Shown here one piece after another: positions 1 through 12,907 of a DNA stretch of 64,000 nt (position 1 is the stretch's first letter; every line of letters starts with the position of its first letter). The position numbers and the translations under genes were made by a program. This DNA comes from Bryum argenteum. Its lineage: Eukaryota; Streptophyta; Bryopsida; Bryales; Bryaceae. The DNA lies in NCBI GenBank assembly GCA_037043015.1, contig CM073327.1, positions 5,066,727-5,130,726 on the forward strand, read 5' to 3'. The notes beneath the pieces are model-generated. The model was not told where the DNA came from. It was given only the letters and a program-made list of their open reading frames with translations, and searched no databases.

Positions 1-600
1 TGGAGTATGCACCGACGGAGGAAGAAGTGAGTAAGCATTGAGTACGAAACTCAGGTCAGAATCATTCTTGATTGCCTTACGGGGAGTATAGATCATTACC
101 CCAGCAGAAGCCTTTCAAATGTAATTATGATATACTAAAACACATCAAGTGAACGTTCTGTACAGTCGCATGCAATACCTGCACAAAATATTCGGTGGGA
201 CCGAATGGATTTTGTGTGTGTGATGTCTAGCTCTCAGAAATATAATACAAGAACTAACTTCATCCGGAATCAATGGGTCCGTGGAAGCCTCGAACCTGCG
301 GTACTTAGTGAAGAACATACAGCCGTTGGAATGTACGGCCGACATTACCATGGCCGGAACAAGAACCCCAACAGGAATTGGGCAAACGAGGAGAACCCCA
401 CACGAGGAATTGGGCAAACGAGGAGAACTCCACAGTCACGAGGAATTGGTCGTAATTAGAGAAGAATAAACAGGAATCCAGTGAGGAATGAGGCAGCGTT
501 CGTAAACTTATATCTCTTATTATTGTCATACCCTCGGTGGAACTTCTTTTTAATATCATACAGTCTTTGGACTGTGATATATGAACAATGGTCAAATAGA
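1..600. repeat. Partial extra unit of the tandem array
   Basis: This stretch matches 3,270-3,720 (copy A) and 13,320-13,790 (copy B). All three share the same order of landmarks: a GTGAGTAAGCATTGAGTA-like start, the CATTCTTGATTG..CTTAC block, the CAGCAGAAGC block and the CTCTAGCTCTCAGAAAT block. The window therefore opens inside another copy of the unit, so the array probably extends to the left. No coding frame in it is convincing. The match is seen directly; the size of the array beyond the window is unknown. Confidence 0.7.
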
Positions 601-1261
601 ATGCCCATCTTAGCCTTAATTTGTTATATACACCTGAAATGTAAATATAATCAAATGTGACTTGAGAAGAATTTGAGCATATTGTTTATATGATCAAGGA
701 TACACTCACTCACATTTTTCTCTCACCTTACAATCCTTACATATTTATATTTTGAGTATATTTCAAGAAATATGATTATCATGAGCAATTTGAATTGCCC
801 ACTTTCTACATGTCACATGTCACATTCCAAGCATGTGATGTCATAGAGGGTATGTTAGCCTAGTGGGTAGGTTAGCCAAGTCTGTGGGTATGTTAGCCAC
901 TTAGCCTAGTAAGTGTAACAATAAGAGGGTTTGAATTGTATTTCAAAGAACCCATAATCAAGATTTTGAACTCAAAAGAAATATCAAATATAATTATAAT
1001 GGAGGTAGTTAAGGATAAATGCCCATATCTAGACTCTAGAGTGGATGGTTTCTTACGAAAAGACTTAATTAATAAATAAATAGAATTGTTCATGAAAAAC
1101 GGAGACACAGATACACTCTAATAAATCTTACCAAATATATATTACCAAACTAAATCCTTTTGTCAGAATTCAACTTAATATACTTTATGATGATATGATT
1201 CAAGAAACCAAAGTTAACCTCATGTATAGAGATTTAAATTATTTGGACAACAAGTTTTAAT

Positions 1262-2170
1262 GTCGCCAAAGCATGGTCCGATACGGACTACGTGATCCAA
1301 AAGAGCAGGAATGTTACGGCAGATAGCCTTTTGTGTACCTGCCTGCTTCCGAGTTGGCGAGGACGAGGTGCCAAGTGGGTACACACAAGGCTGTCAGCTG
1401 CAACATTCCGGCTCTTTCCCATTACCGGACGTAAGCCCATAGCAGAGGGGTTTTCATCCATCACATTTGCATGTAATTCAATCGGATAGTTTTCCGTCAG
1501 ATTCGGATGTTTTCAAGCGCATTCAAAAATTCTGGGTGCATGATCGTTACACTTTATGAACCATCCTGCACCTAGCATGGGCGGATATACTTGAATTTCT
1601 TCGGGGGGTGGATTGTCCATTAGCTATTATAGAACCAGAAGCTTGAGTGCATAAGTGCATCGCCCATTTCAATGATGACATATGTGGACGACGCATCCTG
1701 ACACAGTTGAAGAAGCCATCATTTCAATGATGACAAATGTAGTCGACGCATCCTGATACAGTAAAGAAGCTATCGCGGCCTGGACCAAGAAAAAATCACT
1801 ACAGGAACAGGAGTCTCCCCGTCGTCTCTAGGAGATTGGGTCCAGAATCCGGATTCTGTATCTTCCATCCTCAGGTATAGGATCCTAGATGTATATCATC
1901 ACTTCTGAATATCTTTTCGGCTTTGGTATTGGAGTAGGCTGTTGCTTCTTCACGGCTGTTTCAAGATTACCAGTGATATAGAGAGTGCTAGGTCTCAGAG
2001 AGTGCCCTTGTTCTCTTACGTTTGATTTTCTAAGGCACTTGCAAGTTGCAAGCCACTCATGGTATCAAGTTTACTTGATGAGGAATTGAAGTGGAAAATT
2101 ACATGAAACAAAAACCTCATGAAACTAATAGCATCTGTATACATTCAAACGTAACTGAAACCGAAACTGC
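1262..2170. other. Copy A stretch matching 11,098-12,100; decayed frame
   Basis: This aligns by eye with 11,098-12,100, where a 200-codon plus-strand ORF is open. Here the equivalent frame is broken after the first 65 codons (1,292-1,489) by indels, and part of the sequence (TTTCAATGATGACA..GACGCATCCTGA) is locally duplicated at about 1,665-1,760. If the ORF in copy B is real, this is its pseudogene. If not, both are non-coding. Confidence 0.5.
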
Positions 2171-2304
2171 AACTTAAGGCTGAGCCACGAAACGGTCCCA
2201 GCAAGTTCGAATGCCGCTTAGGCAGGCTTCGATAGGCAGCCAGGCTTCGATGTCGAAGTTCGATGTTGAGAAGAAAAACTGAGCGGCCTCCTCTGGAGAC
2301 ATCT

Positions 2305-2853
2305 CTAGACCGAGCGATATGAAAGAGAATCTATTTCCGATTGGAGCAGTGGTGACGGTGAATCGAATGGGAATATTGGCTCAGAAGGTTCTACAATCAC
2401 CGGAGTCTCGAGCACCGAGGTTGGTTCCGGGATCCCGCATCTGGCATAGTCAGGTATAGGATCACCCGCCTCAATCATCTTCTCTGGAAATCTTATCGGG
2501 GGAGGCTCTTCTTTCTCCACCGAAGTAGGACCTTCATTCTCTACAGAAGTAGACTCATCATTATCCACCGAACTAGGCTCTTCATTTTCCATTGGGATAG
2601 GCTCTTTACTCTCCACAGAATCTTGATTCTCCACAGAAGTAGACGCTTGATATTCCACCGAAGTAGGCTCGTGATTCTGCACCTGGGTAGGCTCGTGATT
2701 CTGCACCGAAGTGGGCTCTTGATTTTCCACCTGCCTTCCAAGATTTCGAGTGGCAGAGAGGGTGGTAGAGAGGGTGCTCTCAATCTCAGAGATTTTCCTC
2801 ATTTTTGTCCTCTTACCTTTGTCTCCCCAACCTGGTACCTGCAAGTTACTCAT
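2305..2853 (-). CDS. EPTSV-repeat hypothetical protein, copy A (182 aa)
   Basis: I recognise no family. The ATG at 2,853 opens a frame that starts MSNLQVPGWGDKGKRTKMRK, followed by a short segment rich in Ser and Thr. About ten degenerate repeats of 8 residues follow, of the type QNHEPTSV / VENEEPTS, at residues 45-120. After them comes a Pro- and Glu-rich tail ending SLSYRSV. The repeat region is acidic and probably disordered. A second frame just upstream (2,868-3,068, beginning MILPVVIFLLDVYATLSG, signal-peptide-like) may be an earlier exon. The gap of about 30 bp is too short for a normal plant intron, so I keep them apart. Copy B has a related frame without this ATG. Confidence 0.45.
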   Translation of the reverse strand: MSNLQVPGWGDKGKRTKMRKISEIESTLSTTLSATRNLGRQVENQEPTSVQNHEPTQVQNHEPTSVEYQASTSVENQDSVESKEPIPMENEEPSSVDNDESTSVENEGPTSVEKEEPPPIRFPEKMIEAGDPIPDYARCGIPEPTSVLETPVIVEPSEPIFPFDSPSPLLQSEIDSLSYRSV

Positions 2854-3068
2854 AATGCCACGTTTACCAAATCGGCAAGTTCAGTGGAAAACAACAAAAT
2901 ACATGAAACCAAGATTTCTAACTCAAAAACTCCACGTCGGGATCGACGCACGTGTTCAATGGCCAAAAAGAATTGACCGGTACTTGTTTCATTCGGAATG
3001 GAATTACAGTAGTGTCCAGAAAGAGTTGCATACACATCCAGCAAGAAGATCACAACAGGAAGAATCAT
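2850..3068 (-). CDS. Small ORF with hydrophobic N terminus, copy A (72 aa)
   Basis: The frame from the ATG at 3,068 encodes MILPVVIFLLDVYATLSG, a hydrophobic stretch that could be a signal peptide or anchor. It is followed by a polar segment with FFLAIEHVRRSRRGV and a second hydrophobic patch. The paralog in copy B (12,944-13,132) keeps the same N terminus but has one extra base in the run equivalent to copy A 2,888-2,895, which changes its C terminus. A third diverged relative of the VRRSRCGV segment lies at 12,000-12,227. Its persistence in three places suggests descent from a real exon. The function is unknown. Confidence 0.35.
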   Translation of the reverse strand: MILPVVIFLLDVYATLSGHYCNSIPNETSTGQFFLAIEHVRRSRRGVFELEILVSCILLFSTELADLVNVAL

Positions 3069-3289
3069 GTTGTTGATTGTCGGTAGCTTGGGTTTCTACG
3101 TTCTTCTGCTTGGACTTCAACGGTTTCGTCATTCTCTATTCACTTCATACGAGATTATCCTCGTCGAATATACTGTCCTTGAACATTAATAGGTCGAGTT
3201 GTTCAAATAGAGGAATCTTGCTAGCATTGTCCTCGAAAGTTTTAAATCTGCAACAAGAACGAGGTGAGTTAGTGAGTAAGCATTGAGTA

Positions 3290-3729
3290 TAGAACTCAGG
3301 TGACCAAAATCATTCTTGATTGTCTTACAGGAAGTATAAATCATCATCCAGCAGAAGCTTTTCATATGACTGTATATGTATGATGAAGTAAAATACAACT
3401 ATGGTTTCCACTGTAACATGCAATACCTGCTAAGATTGCTCGGTGGACCGAACGAATTTCGTGTGCATGATCTCTAGCTCTCAGAAATGTGATACACCAA
3501 GTCTTATTGGGGATCAATCCCCGGAAGCTTTGAAATTACGATTGAAGAAGAGTCAAGTGCAGAGTGCCATTGAAATGCAGGGCCACCATTACTATGGCCC
3601 GGAGACTACGATGGTCGGAACACGAACCCCCAAACGAGGAAAACCCTCGAACGAGGAACTGAATGAAGTGGAAAAAAATAAGAATCTAGTGAAGTATTGT
3701 TTGCACGTTAATAATCCCTAGGAATGTCC

Positions 3730-3730
<1 letters not shown>
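3290..3730. repeat. Recurrent block shared by three units
   Basis: This block occurs at 1-460, here and at 13,340-13,800. On the plus strand it contains an open frame (3,443-3,721, 92 aa, with SSSQKCDTPSLIGDQ and KSQVQSAIEMQG) that is kept in part at 13,581-13,808 (75 aa) and is altered at 205-459. On the minus strand it could be the first exon and intron of the EPTSV-repeat gene. I cannot tell which strand, if either, codes. Confidence 0.4.
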
Positions 3731-5599
<1,869 letters not shown>

Positions 5600-5600
<1 letters not shown>

Positions 5601-6200
5601 CAACTAGTAAGTGTAGCACGGAACGTTAACTTTGAAGCTCGACCTGGACAACGAGCTTGGTAATGTAGTGAAATACTTGGTTGAATGGTGGTTGCGAATC
5701 ACTGGAGGTTGTTCTTTGAATTGTATGCAGCACCAGCCATGCTCAAGATTGGCGGAGCCAATACTGCAAGTGACAACAGATATATGCAGGGGTATTTTGC
5801 CGTTGTCCACCTGCCCCTGGCCGTTTCAAACGCATCCCCTTCTCATCACGGAGACACGGACCACATGGAGCATTAATTCACGTGGAACTTTCAGGAAGAC
5901 ATCTCCGCCAAAAGTCTAAATCACATATTAATCATAGCAATCCATCCAGGACACGGGGAAATGGGGTGCATCGTCCAGACAAAGAGCCTCTTGCACTGCA
6001 AGATTGGCCAGTCATAGCAACCGACATAAGGAAAGATTGATGTCATTCCCGACGGTAAGTCTGCTCAGAGGTCTCATTTGCATTCGGTCGTCCTAAATGT
6101 TGCAGCCAAACACCTCGAGGCGGGGATGTGCGCTGACTGGTCAGGCACGTCAATATGAATCTTGACAAGTTCACATTCCCATCAGTTCCTCACTGAAACA
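5600..6200. other. Shared block of higher GC, coding potential uncertain
   Basis: This matches 15,560-16,150. In copy B a plus-strand frame of 117 codons (15,634-15,987) includes YAAPAMLKIGGANTASDNN. Copy A shares the DNA but lacks AAC triplets and carries further indels, so the long frame is not kept. Higher GC and conservation between copies hint at an old exon or at the 3' region of the zinc-finger gene. I recognise no family. Confidence 0.3.
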
Positions 6201-6815
6201 CCCTCAAGTTTTATCACAACTTGACATCACGGACGAAGCCGCGCACAAAGACTAAGAAGAAATGGATGCCACCAACAACTAGGATACGTTGAAAGCGGGC
6301 ACCCCTCGTCATTACAACGTGTCTCAACACCCTCGACCCCAGTCGGTAAAACCTACAAGTCGTCCAGATGAATCTGAAACGGTTCGTAATATGAAGCATT
6401 GACCTCTTTGAACGGTGTGCATCCACTTGAGGAGAGCCAACCTCGACTTGGAGGCTCTCAGTTGACGTTGACCTGATTATCCCTATCTGAAATGTGACAT
6501 AACGCTGCACCCAAACGTGAACATGTAATGCTAATACAGACACATCCTTCAATCAAGATCCCAAACTTCAGGCAACTTCAAACCCAAATACATCGAGATC
6601 GGAACACCAAAACATCTCCACAACGAAGTGATATATGTAAACATGGCCCAATATCACGCAAAGTAAGGTTTGGTAGTGTCCTTGACATGCAAATGCTGAA
6701 ACTCATGTATCACATAAGTTCTAATCTCATAAAGAATCGCAAGATCCTGATCTTCCACTAACAGAATGTGATGCTGATCGGGGACAACACTGATTTCACT
6801 GCATAACTCATTTCC
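6200..6815. other. Region downstream of zinc-finger copy A
   Basis: This matches 16,150-16,780 in copy B. A minus-strand frame (6,214-6,552, 112 codons) has a counterpart at 16,161-16,511 (116 codons). The two proteins share segments such as SRVLRHVVMTRGARFQRILVV but differ elsewhere through indels. It may be 3' UTR of the zinc-finger gene or a separate small gene. I see no known motif. Confidence 0.3.
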
Positions 6816-8343
6816 CTAACCGTGCTTGTAAAACGAGGTTTCTGTTGGCTCGTTCTCAACTGCACTTTCAGCTAGCGCTACATTTAAATCTATGTCCTCA
6901 TCCTCATCCCAACACCAATTGCCTAATACCTGTTCCATGTGATTGCCGGAGTTGAACTGTATCATGGAGTTGAGGTTCTGCGAGGGCGGGACGAGAGTCT
7001 CCGAAGGCGGGACGAGAGTCTCCGAAGGCGGGACGAGAGTCTCCGAAGGCAGGACGAGAGTCTCCGAATGCGGGACGAGATTCCGTGAGGATGGGACAAG
7101 ATTCTCCGAGGGCTGGATGCAATTCTGCAAGGGCGGGATGAGATTCTGGGAGGGCAGGACGAGATTCTCCGAGGGCTGGATGCGATTCTCCAAGGGCAGA
7201 ACGAGATTCTCCGAGGGCGGGATGAGATTTTGCGAGGGCGGGACTGATATGTTGAAGTAAGGTAGTCCCGTCTAGTGGTCGTAGTAGTAGGCGTTTGGGT
7301 TATCAAACGGCCAAGCACCATATGCAAACATTGGAAAAGGTATCCACATCGGTGCAGATGGATTCTGAGCGATATGTTGTGCAGCTGCAGCAGAATGTGT
7401 CGAAAGTCCGCCTCCAAAGCTGTTGCAAAACCGTCACAAAAATGCAGAGGGAATGAAAAAGAAAACTATGAGGACATGCATGCGAATCTCATAATTTCCT
7501 ATCACTTCTCCAAAAGCAAGCTAACTAAGGGTGTTGATCGAACTTACAGGTTTGAGCTGTGCAAGATCGAGAGCTGCTGTTGCTTGTGCTTTTTCACCAA
7601 TTCACGTGCTTTTTGGACTTCCTCTTCCTGACGATCTGCAAAGCGTTGAGAAGTTAGTGAAAAGCTCAATGTGGGCAGATACGAGCACTCACCGAATTGA
7701 AAAAGCAATTAGAAGATAAAACTGAAGGATAGGAGAGAAAGGAACCTTGGCTGTGCGTATGCATGTGGCCTCCAAGAGCTTGTGCCTTGTCGAAGACCTT
7801 TCCGCAGAAGCGACATGGGAAAGTCTTACCCAGCTTCGTATTCGGCTCATCGTTGGGATTTTCATTCTTACGCTTCCTCGACTTGGTTGGCTCCGATTCA
7901 TCTTGCCGCTGATCGCCGGGTGCTGCAAGCGTTCCAGCATGTACCTGATCGCCGGGTGCTGCAAGCGTTACATCATGTAGCTGATCGCCGGGTGCTGCAT
8001 GCGTTCTATCATGTCGCTGATAGCGAGGTGCTGCAAGCGCTCCACCATGTCGCTGATAGCTGGGTGCTGCAAGCGCTCCACCATGTCGCTGATAGCGGGG
8101 TGCTGCAAGGGCTCCACCATGAAGCTGATAGCGGGGTGCTGCAAGCGCTCCACCATGTCGCTGATAGCCGGGTGCTGCAAGCGTTCCACCATGTCGCTGA
8201 TCGTCGGGTGCTGCTGGCTCCGCTTCATCTTGTACCTGACCGCCGGGTGCTGGTGGCTCCGCTTCAACTTGTAGTTGATCGCCAGGTGCTGGAAGCATTC
8301 CATCGTGGAGCTGATCGCCGGGTGCTCCATTCGCTCCTGACAT
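6816..8343 (-). pseudogene. QALGGH C2H2 zinc-finger protein, copy A, with internal stop
   Basis: Exons are 8,343-7,746, 7,635-7,548 and 7,419-6,816. All joins keep frame, giving 430 codons from ATG to the final TAG. Exon 1 encodes about nine 12-residue repeats of the type AAPRYQRHGGAL, then a basic SRKRKNENP stretch. One C2H2 finger follows (FPCRFCGKVFDKAQALGGHMHTH), with the plant QALGGH core. Exon 2 encodes a charged helix (RQEEEVQKARELVKKHKQQQ). Exon 3 encodes a second repeat region of SENLVPP units and an acidic tail with DIDLNVAL, an EAR-like repressor motif. A TAG at 7,274-7,272 replaces the Gln codon of copy B, so a normal product would be 277 aa and lack the second repeat region and tail. 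The first intron would use a weak GTTCCT donor. Single-finger proteins of this type are nuclear DNA-binding regulators. Confidence 0.75.
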
Positions 8344-8469
8344 GACGACTGTTGTTAAACTCTAGCGATCCAAGAGGGACGCTCAGGTACAAGTTCACGG
8401 GCGATTCCCTCTTGTTCCTGGCTACGACGCTGAGAGCAGAGAGCAGACACACAAGTCTCCAACATAAGC

Positions 8470-8500
8470 CCTGCCTCCATGTCTATTTATGTGTTTCGAA
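8470..8500 (-). promoter_or_regulatory. TATA-like element upstream of zinc-finger copy A
   Basis: On the minus strand ATAAATAGAC lies about 145 bases upstream of the start codon. The same element and spacing are kept upstream of copy B (about 18,289-18,302). Conservation while nearby bases differ supports a core promoter. This is inference from sequence only. Confidence 0.4.
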
Positions 8501-8813
8501 TGTAAATATCTTCCATTTTCATATTATTGACTGTGTGAGTTTACCTGTTGGTCGCTTTCTATGAAGAGTTTAATTGGCCACAAAAATTCCTCTTAATATG
8601 TGATTGGTCATTTTTTTTAATCTCTTGAATGTATGATCATATGAAAAAAAAAAATTGCCCTTTCAGGATCCCATGGTCATCTCAACTCCCTTAACCCCTT
8701 ATCATCCTCACAGATTTTTACTGTATTTTTCTCAGACATACATTGTTCAATCAAACTTGCTTCAACAACGTCCTCAAGAAAATAAGTAAGGTAATTGATA
8801 TAGTAGGTAGAAT

Positions 8814-9241
8814 CCTCAAATCCGTTAAAATGGCGTTATTCCGGTAATGGCCCTTTTTTGGGGTGCTTAAAATGAAAAAATATCGTTGGTTTTCGTCGAG
8901 ATTTTACATGATAGGGTAAATATTTCTAACCACATTTCAAAAACAACTATGTTTTTGAACGGCCGCTCAGAAATATTGCCTTTGACTATGTCCAAAGGTC
9001 AAAAACCATAAACAATGTGTGATATTATGGAAATATTGGTGATATTACAGAAATCACTTGATATTACGGAGTACTGTGTGATATTATCTAATAAACATGC
9101 GATTTTGCAAGCATAAATACTTTTGAACTACAGTTCAAAAATATGCTTGTAAAGTGGCGCGTTTTAGAATGCGAGCAAAATGGCTCACAAGGGATTAGGC
9201 AAAATGGCACATGGAATACTGCCATTTTAAGGAAATTGAGG
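8814..9241. mobile_element. AT-rich MITE family, member 1 (428 bp)
   Basis: It is bounded by inverted copies of CCTCAATTCCGTTAAAATGGC-like termini. Inside are an inverted run of the GGGGTGCTTAAAATGAAAAA block, a GAACGGCCGTTCAG palindrome, TGTGATATTAC modules and an AAAATGGC sequence repeated near the right end. Other members are 18,730-19,158, 36,644-36,897 and 62,329-62,755. This one lies just after copy A of the tandem unit and is inverted relative to members 2 and 4. No coding capacity is visible. Confidence 0.8.
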
Positions 9242-9685
9242 TTTAGACCAATTCAATAGTTTGATAAAAGATACTATGTTTGAGATTTTTAAACATGAGT
9301 TTTTATTTCACACATTCATTACAACAAGTCTTAGAATCCTATGTAGGTATCCGGAATTTTATGAACTTGAGTTTAAAAATATTTACCTTTGACCGGTTTT
9401 GAAGGTTTTTAAAGGTCAAAAAATGTCAAAAGTTTGATGTAAGGAGTCTTGGTGATCATACTTAAGAAATCAATTGATACTATGAAAAGCATGCAGAGTG
9501 TACTTAAAAAACGTATCATTTTAGAGGAATAACTAGATATAAATGGCATATTATACAATGTGGGCAAACATGGCAATTCCATTTACGAATGGCATAGGGA
9601 ATAACGCAATCTCAACGTGCAATTGGTGAACTATGCATTGCCATTATTTTGCCATTTGGTGCCAATCTAGAAGAAGAAGAAAAAA

Positions 9686-10172
<487 letters not shown>

Positions 10173-10726
10173 ACTAAAATAAATCAATTTGTTAAATTGA
10201 AACTAGGTTTATGTAGAATTTTAAAGTATGAGCGTTATATGTGCAAATTATTCTTGTATACAAAATAACTTTGGACCAAAATATCCTCCACAATGATTTT
10301 TAAACTAAGAATGCCTTCCTCTCTTCCAATTATTTATAGGATTTTTAAAATATTAGTGTTTAGAAAATAATTACATAGTATTGTCACATTTCTATACAAT
10401 TGAGAGAAGTGAGGACAAAATTACTTTAATTTAGACTTTTGGTAGGTCTACCGTCTATCCTTACAATTGTCACTAGTTTACAAATGTTTACTTATGCCCA
10501 TAGAGTGGATGGTTTCTTGTCAAAAAACCCAAATTAATAAATAAATAGAATTGTTCATGAAAAACGGAGACACTGATACACTCTAATAAATCTTACCAAA
10601 TATATATTACCGAACTAAATCCTTCAAAATGCAACTTAATATACTTTATGATAATATGATTCAAGAAACCAAAGTTTAACGTCACAGATAAAAAATTTAA
10701 ATTATTTGGACAACAAGTTTTAATGT

Positions 10727-11097
10727 ATAGCAGGAGCCCCCGACGGGAGGGTATTCCGCCGGGGGAGATACCCGACGCGGAGGGCGGTAGACCGACGCGG
10801 AGGGTATTTCCCGGCGGAATAATACCCGACCGCTGGGGGCTCTCTTCAAGCTCTTCACACTCGTCCGGGTTTCGGCCACTATTTGTCAAGTTCCAAGGTT
10901 TGTATTTGCGTTGCTTATGTAATATAATGTTCATCATACAATTTTTATAATTTTTTTTGTGTTGCCCGGGTTTTTTTCTGTAAGGTGAGAATTGGAGAGG
11001 ACGTTATGTCGTAATGCCCTCTCTGGAGAGGGCAGAGGGCATTACGGGAGGGGAGCTCCCTTCAAGTGAAGGGGCCCGAAACCAGACAGTGTGTTAC
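10727..11097. other. Copy-B-specific insertion with GC-rich hairpin
   Basis: In copy A the sequence reads directly from GTTTTAATGT into CGCCAAAGCATGG (about 1,255-1,265). In copy B about 370 bases lie between the same flanks. Its left part, 10,732-10,839, is a GC-rich inverted repeat: GAGCCCCCGACGG..GGGTATTCCGCCGGG pairs with CCCGGCGGAATAATACCC..GGGGGCTC. A second set of small GC-rich palindromes (CCCTCTCTGGAGAGGG, GGGGAGCTCCC) follows at about 11,018-11,065. No clear target duplication was found. Confidence 0.6.
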
Positions 11098-11616
11098 GTC
11101 GCCAAAGCATGGTCCGATACGGACTACGTGATCCAAAAGAGCAGGAATGTTACGGCTGATAGCCTTTTGTGTACCTGCCTGCCTCAGCGGCCGTTTTCAT
11201 CCATCACGTATCCATCACATTTGGATGTAATTCAATCGGGTTTGTATAATCGGATGAGGATGATCTCAGTCGGATTTGGATTGTTTTCCGTCAGATTCGG
11301 ATGTTTTCAAGCGCATTCAAAAATTCTGGATGTGCCTGATAGTTACACATTATCAACCATCCTGCACCTAGCACGCGCGAATATACTTGAATTTCTTGGA
11401 GAGCAGGATGCCAGGATTGTCCATTATATATTATGGAAGCAGATGCTTGAGTGCATAAGTGCATCACCCATTTCAATGATGACGCATCCTGACACAGTTG
11501 AAGAAGCCATCGCGGCCTGGACCATGGAGAAATCGCAAGAGGAACAAGGAGAAACCGCTAGAGGAACAGGAGTCTCCCCGTCGTCTGTAGGAGATTATAA
11601 GAATCTCAGAAAATGA
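11014..11616 (+). CDS. Hypothetical ORF, 200 aa (copy B only)
   Basis: I do not recognise this protein. A 200-codon frame is open here and broken in the matching stretch of copy A. The first 25 or so residues lie in the block found only in copy B. The C-terminal half is charged, with a motif HPDTVEEAIAAWTMEKSQ that looks helical. No signal peptide or membrane segment is evident. The GC content (about half) is higher than the flanks, which favours long chance ORFs. It may be a real small protein, an exon, or a chance frame. A search of relatives for the VEEAIAAW region would decide. Confidence 0.25.
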   Translation: MPSLERAEGITGGELPSSEGARNQTVCYVAKAWSDTDYVIQKSRNVTADSLLCTCLPQRPFSSITYPSHLDVIQSGLYNRMRMISVGFGLFSVRFGCFQAHSKILDVPDSYTLSTILHLARANILEFLGEQDARIVHYILWKQMLECISASPISMMTHPDTVEEAIAAWTMEKSQEEQGETARGTGVSPSSVGDYKNLRK

Positions 11617-11999
11617 GTAGGTAGTAGATTATGGAGAACGCAAAGGCCACTGGCGGATCAGAACTCACCACATCACCAAAACTCCTAGGCCAGGCTGGGG
11701 TTTACAAAAGTTCCTGTTACGAACCCAACGGTTGCCTCGGAAGACATCTTTTGATACCTTGTGCTTCGAGAAGCTCTGTCATCGGATACGCTGAGAATTC
11801 ATATATTTCTTCGGGACCGAGGCTCTTCACCAACCGCAGTTGAGAGCACCCAGGTTGGGTCCGGAATCCCGATTCCGTATCTTCCATACTCAGGTGTAGG
11901 ATCCTAGATGTATATCATCACTTCTGAATATCTTTACGACTTTGGTATCGGTGCTCCTTCACGGCTGTTTCAAGATTTCCAGTGATATAGAGAGTGCTA

Positions 12000-12240
12000 C
12001 TAGGTCTCAGAGAGTGCCCTTGTTCTCTTACATTCGATTTTCCAAGGCACCTGCAAGTCACTCATGGTGTGGAGTTTACTAGACGAGGAATTGAAGTGGA
12101 ACGTAACCGAAATACATGAAACAAAGACCCCAGGCTTAATAACTCCACATTGGGATCGACGCACATATTCAATGTCCAAAAAATATGGACCGGTACATAT
12201 TTCATTCAAATTGGAATTGTAGTGCAAAGAGTTGCAAATA
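12000..12240 (-). pseudogene. Third, diverged relative of the signal-like exon
   Basis: This segment encodes CTGPYFLDIEYVRRSQCGVI, recognisably like the QFFLAIEYVRRSRCGVI segment of 12,944-13,132. The DNA around it (CTCCACATTGGGATCGACGCACATATTCAATG) is also similar. It belongs to the part of copy B that matches 2,000-2,170 of copy A. It indicates an older duplication inside the unit. No complete frame is present. Confidence 0.4.
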
Positions 12241-12424
12241 CATCCAGTAAGAGATATTTACTAAAGAAATACAATGATGTCTTTAGAGGCAAAATACCTC
12301 CAAGAATTTAGTGGTTAACATAAGAATTTTTGAGTAGTTATGTGGAGATTGAAGCCATAGACATGTAATAAGTCAGATGGGAGAACATTACAGAAATAAA
12401 TTACCATCCAACTGTGAAGTGAAC

Positions 12425-12907
12425 CTAGAATGCAATTGCAAAACTAAAATTAGGAAAGAAAACTTCATATTTTAGGGGGAGGCACTTCATTTTCTCTGGA
12501 AATCTTTTAGGGGGAGGCACTTCATTTTCCACCGAAATAGGATCTTCATTCTCTACAGAAGTAGACTCTTCATTATCCACCGTACTAGGCTCTTCATTCT
12601 CCACTGGGGTAGGCTCTTTATTCTCCACAGAAGTAGACTCTTGATTCTCCACCGAAGTAGGCTCTTCATTCTCCACCGGGGTAGGCTCGTGATTCTGCAC
12701 CTGGGTAGGCTCGTGATTCTGCACCGAAGTAGGCTCTTGATTCTGCATCGAAGTAGGCTCATGATTCTGCACCACCGAATCAGGCTCGTGATTCTCCACC
12801 TCCACCGGCCTTTCAAGATTTTCAGTGGTAGCTAGGGTGCTCTCGATCTCAGAGAGTTTCCTCATTTTTGTCCTCTTACATTTGTCTCCCCAACTTGATA
12901 CCTGCAA
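12425..12907 (-). pseudogene. EPTSV-repeat protein, copy B, without its start
   Basis: This is the paralog of 2,305-2,853. The frame beginning SSWGDKCKRTKMRK is open and has more 8-residue repeats than copy A (roughly twelve, e.g. QNHEPTSM, ENEEPTSV). The ATG used in copy A is ATA here, and the C terminus differs after PEKM. The local sequence GGCACTTCATTTTC is duplicated at about 12,480-12,525. The linked upstream frame (12,944-13,132) carries a one-base insertion. It may still be an exon of a spliced gene, but as a single ORF it lacks a proper start. Confidence 0.4.

Noticed and set aside
2838-3068. Joining the hydrophobic exon to the EPTSV-repeat ORF by an intron
   Set aside because: The only GT..AG pair that keeps frame leaves an intron of about 30 bases, too short for plant splicing.
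7747-8345. Long plus-strand frames opposite the zinc-finger exon 1 (repeats of VLQALHHVADS type)
   Set aside because: They are the antisense of a 36-base repeat, which keeps several frames open at once. Only the minus strand has the C2H2 finger and consistent splicing.
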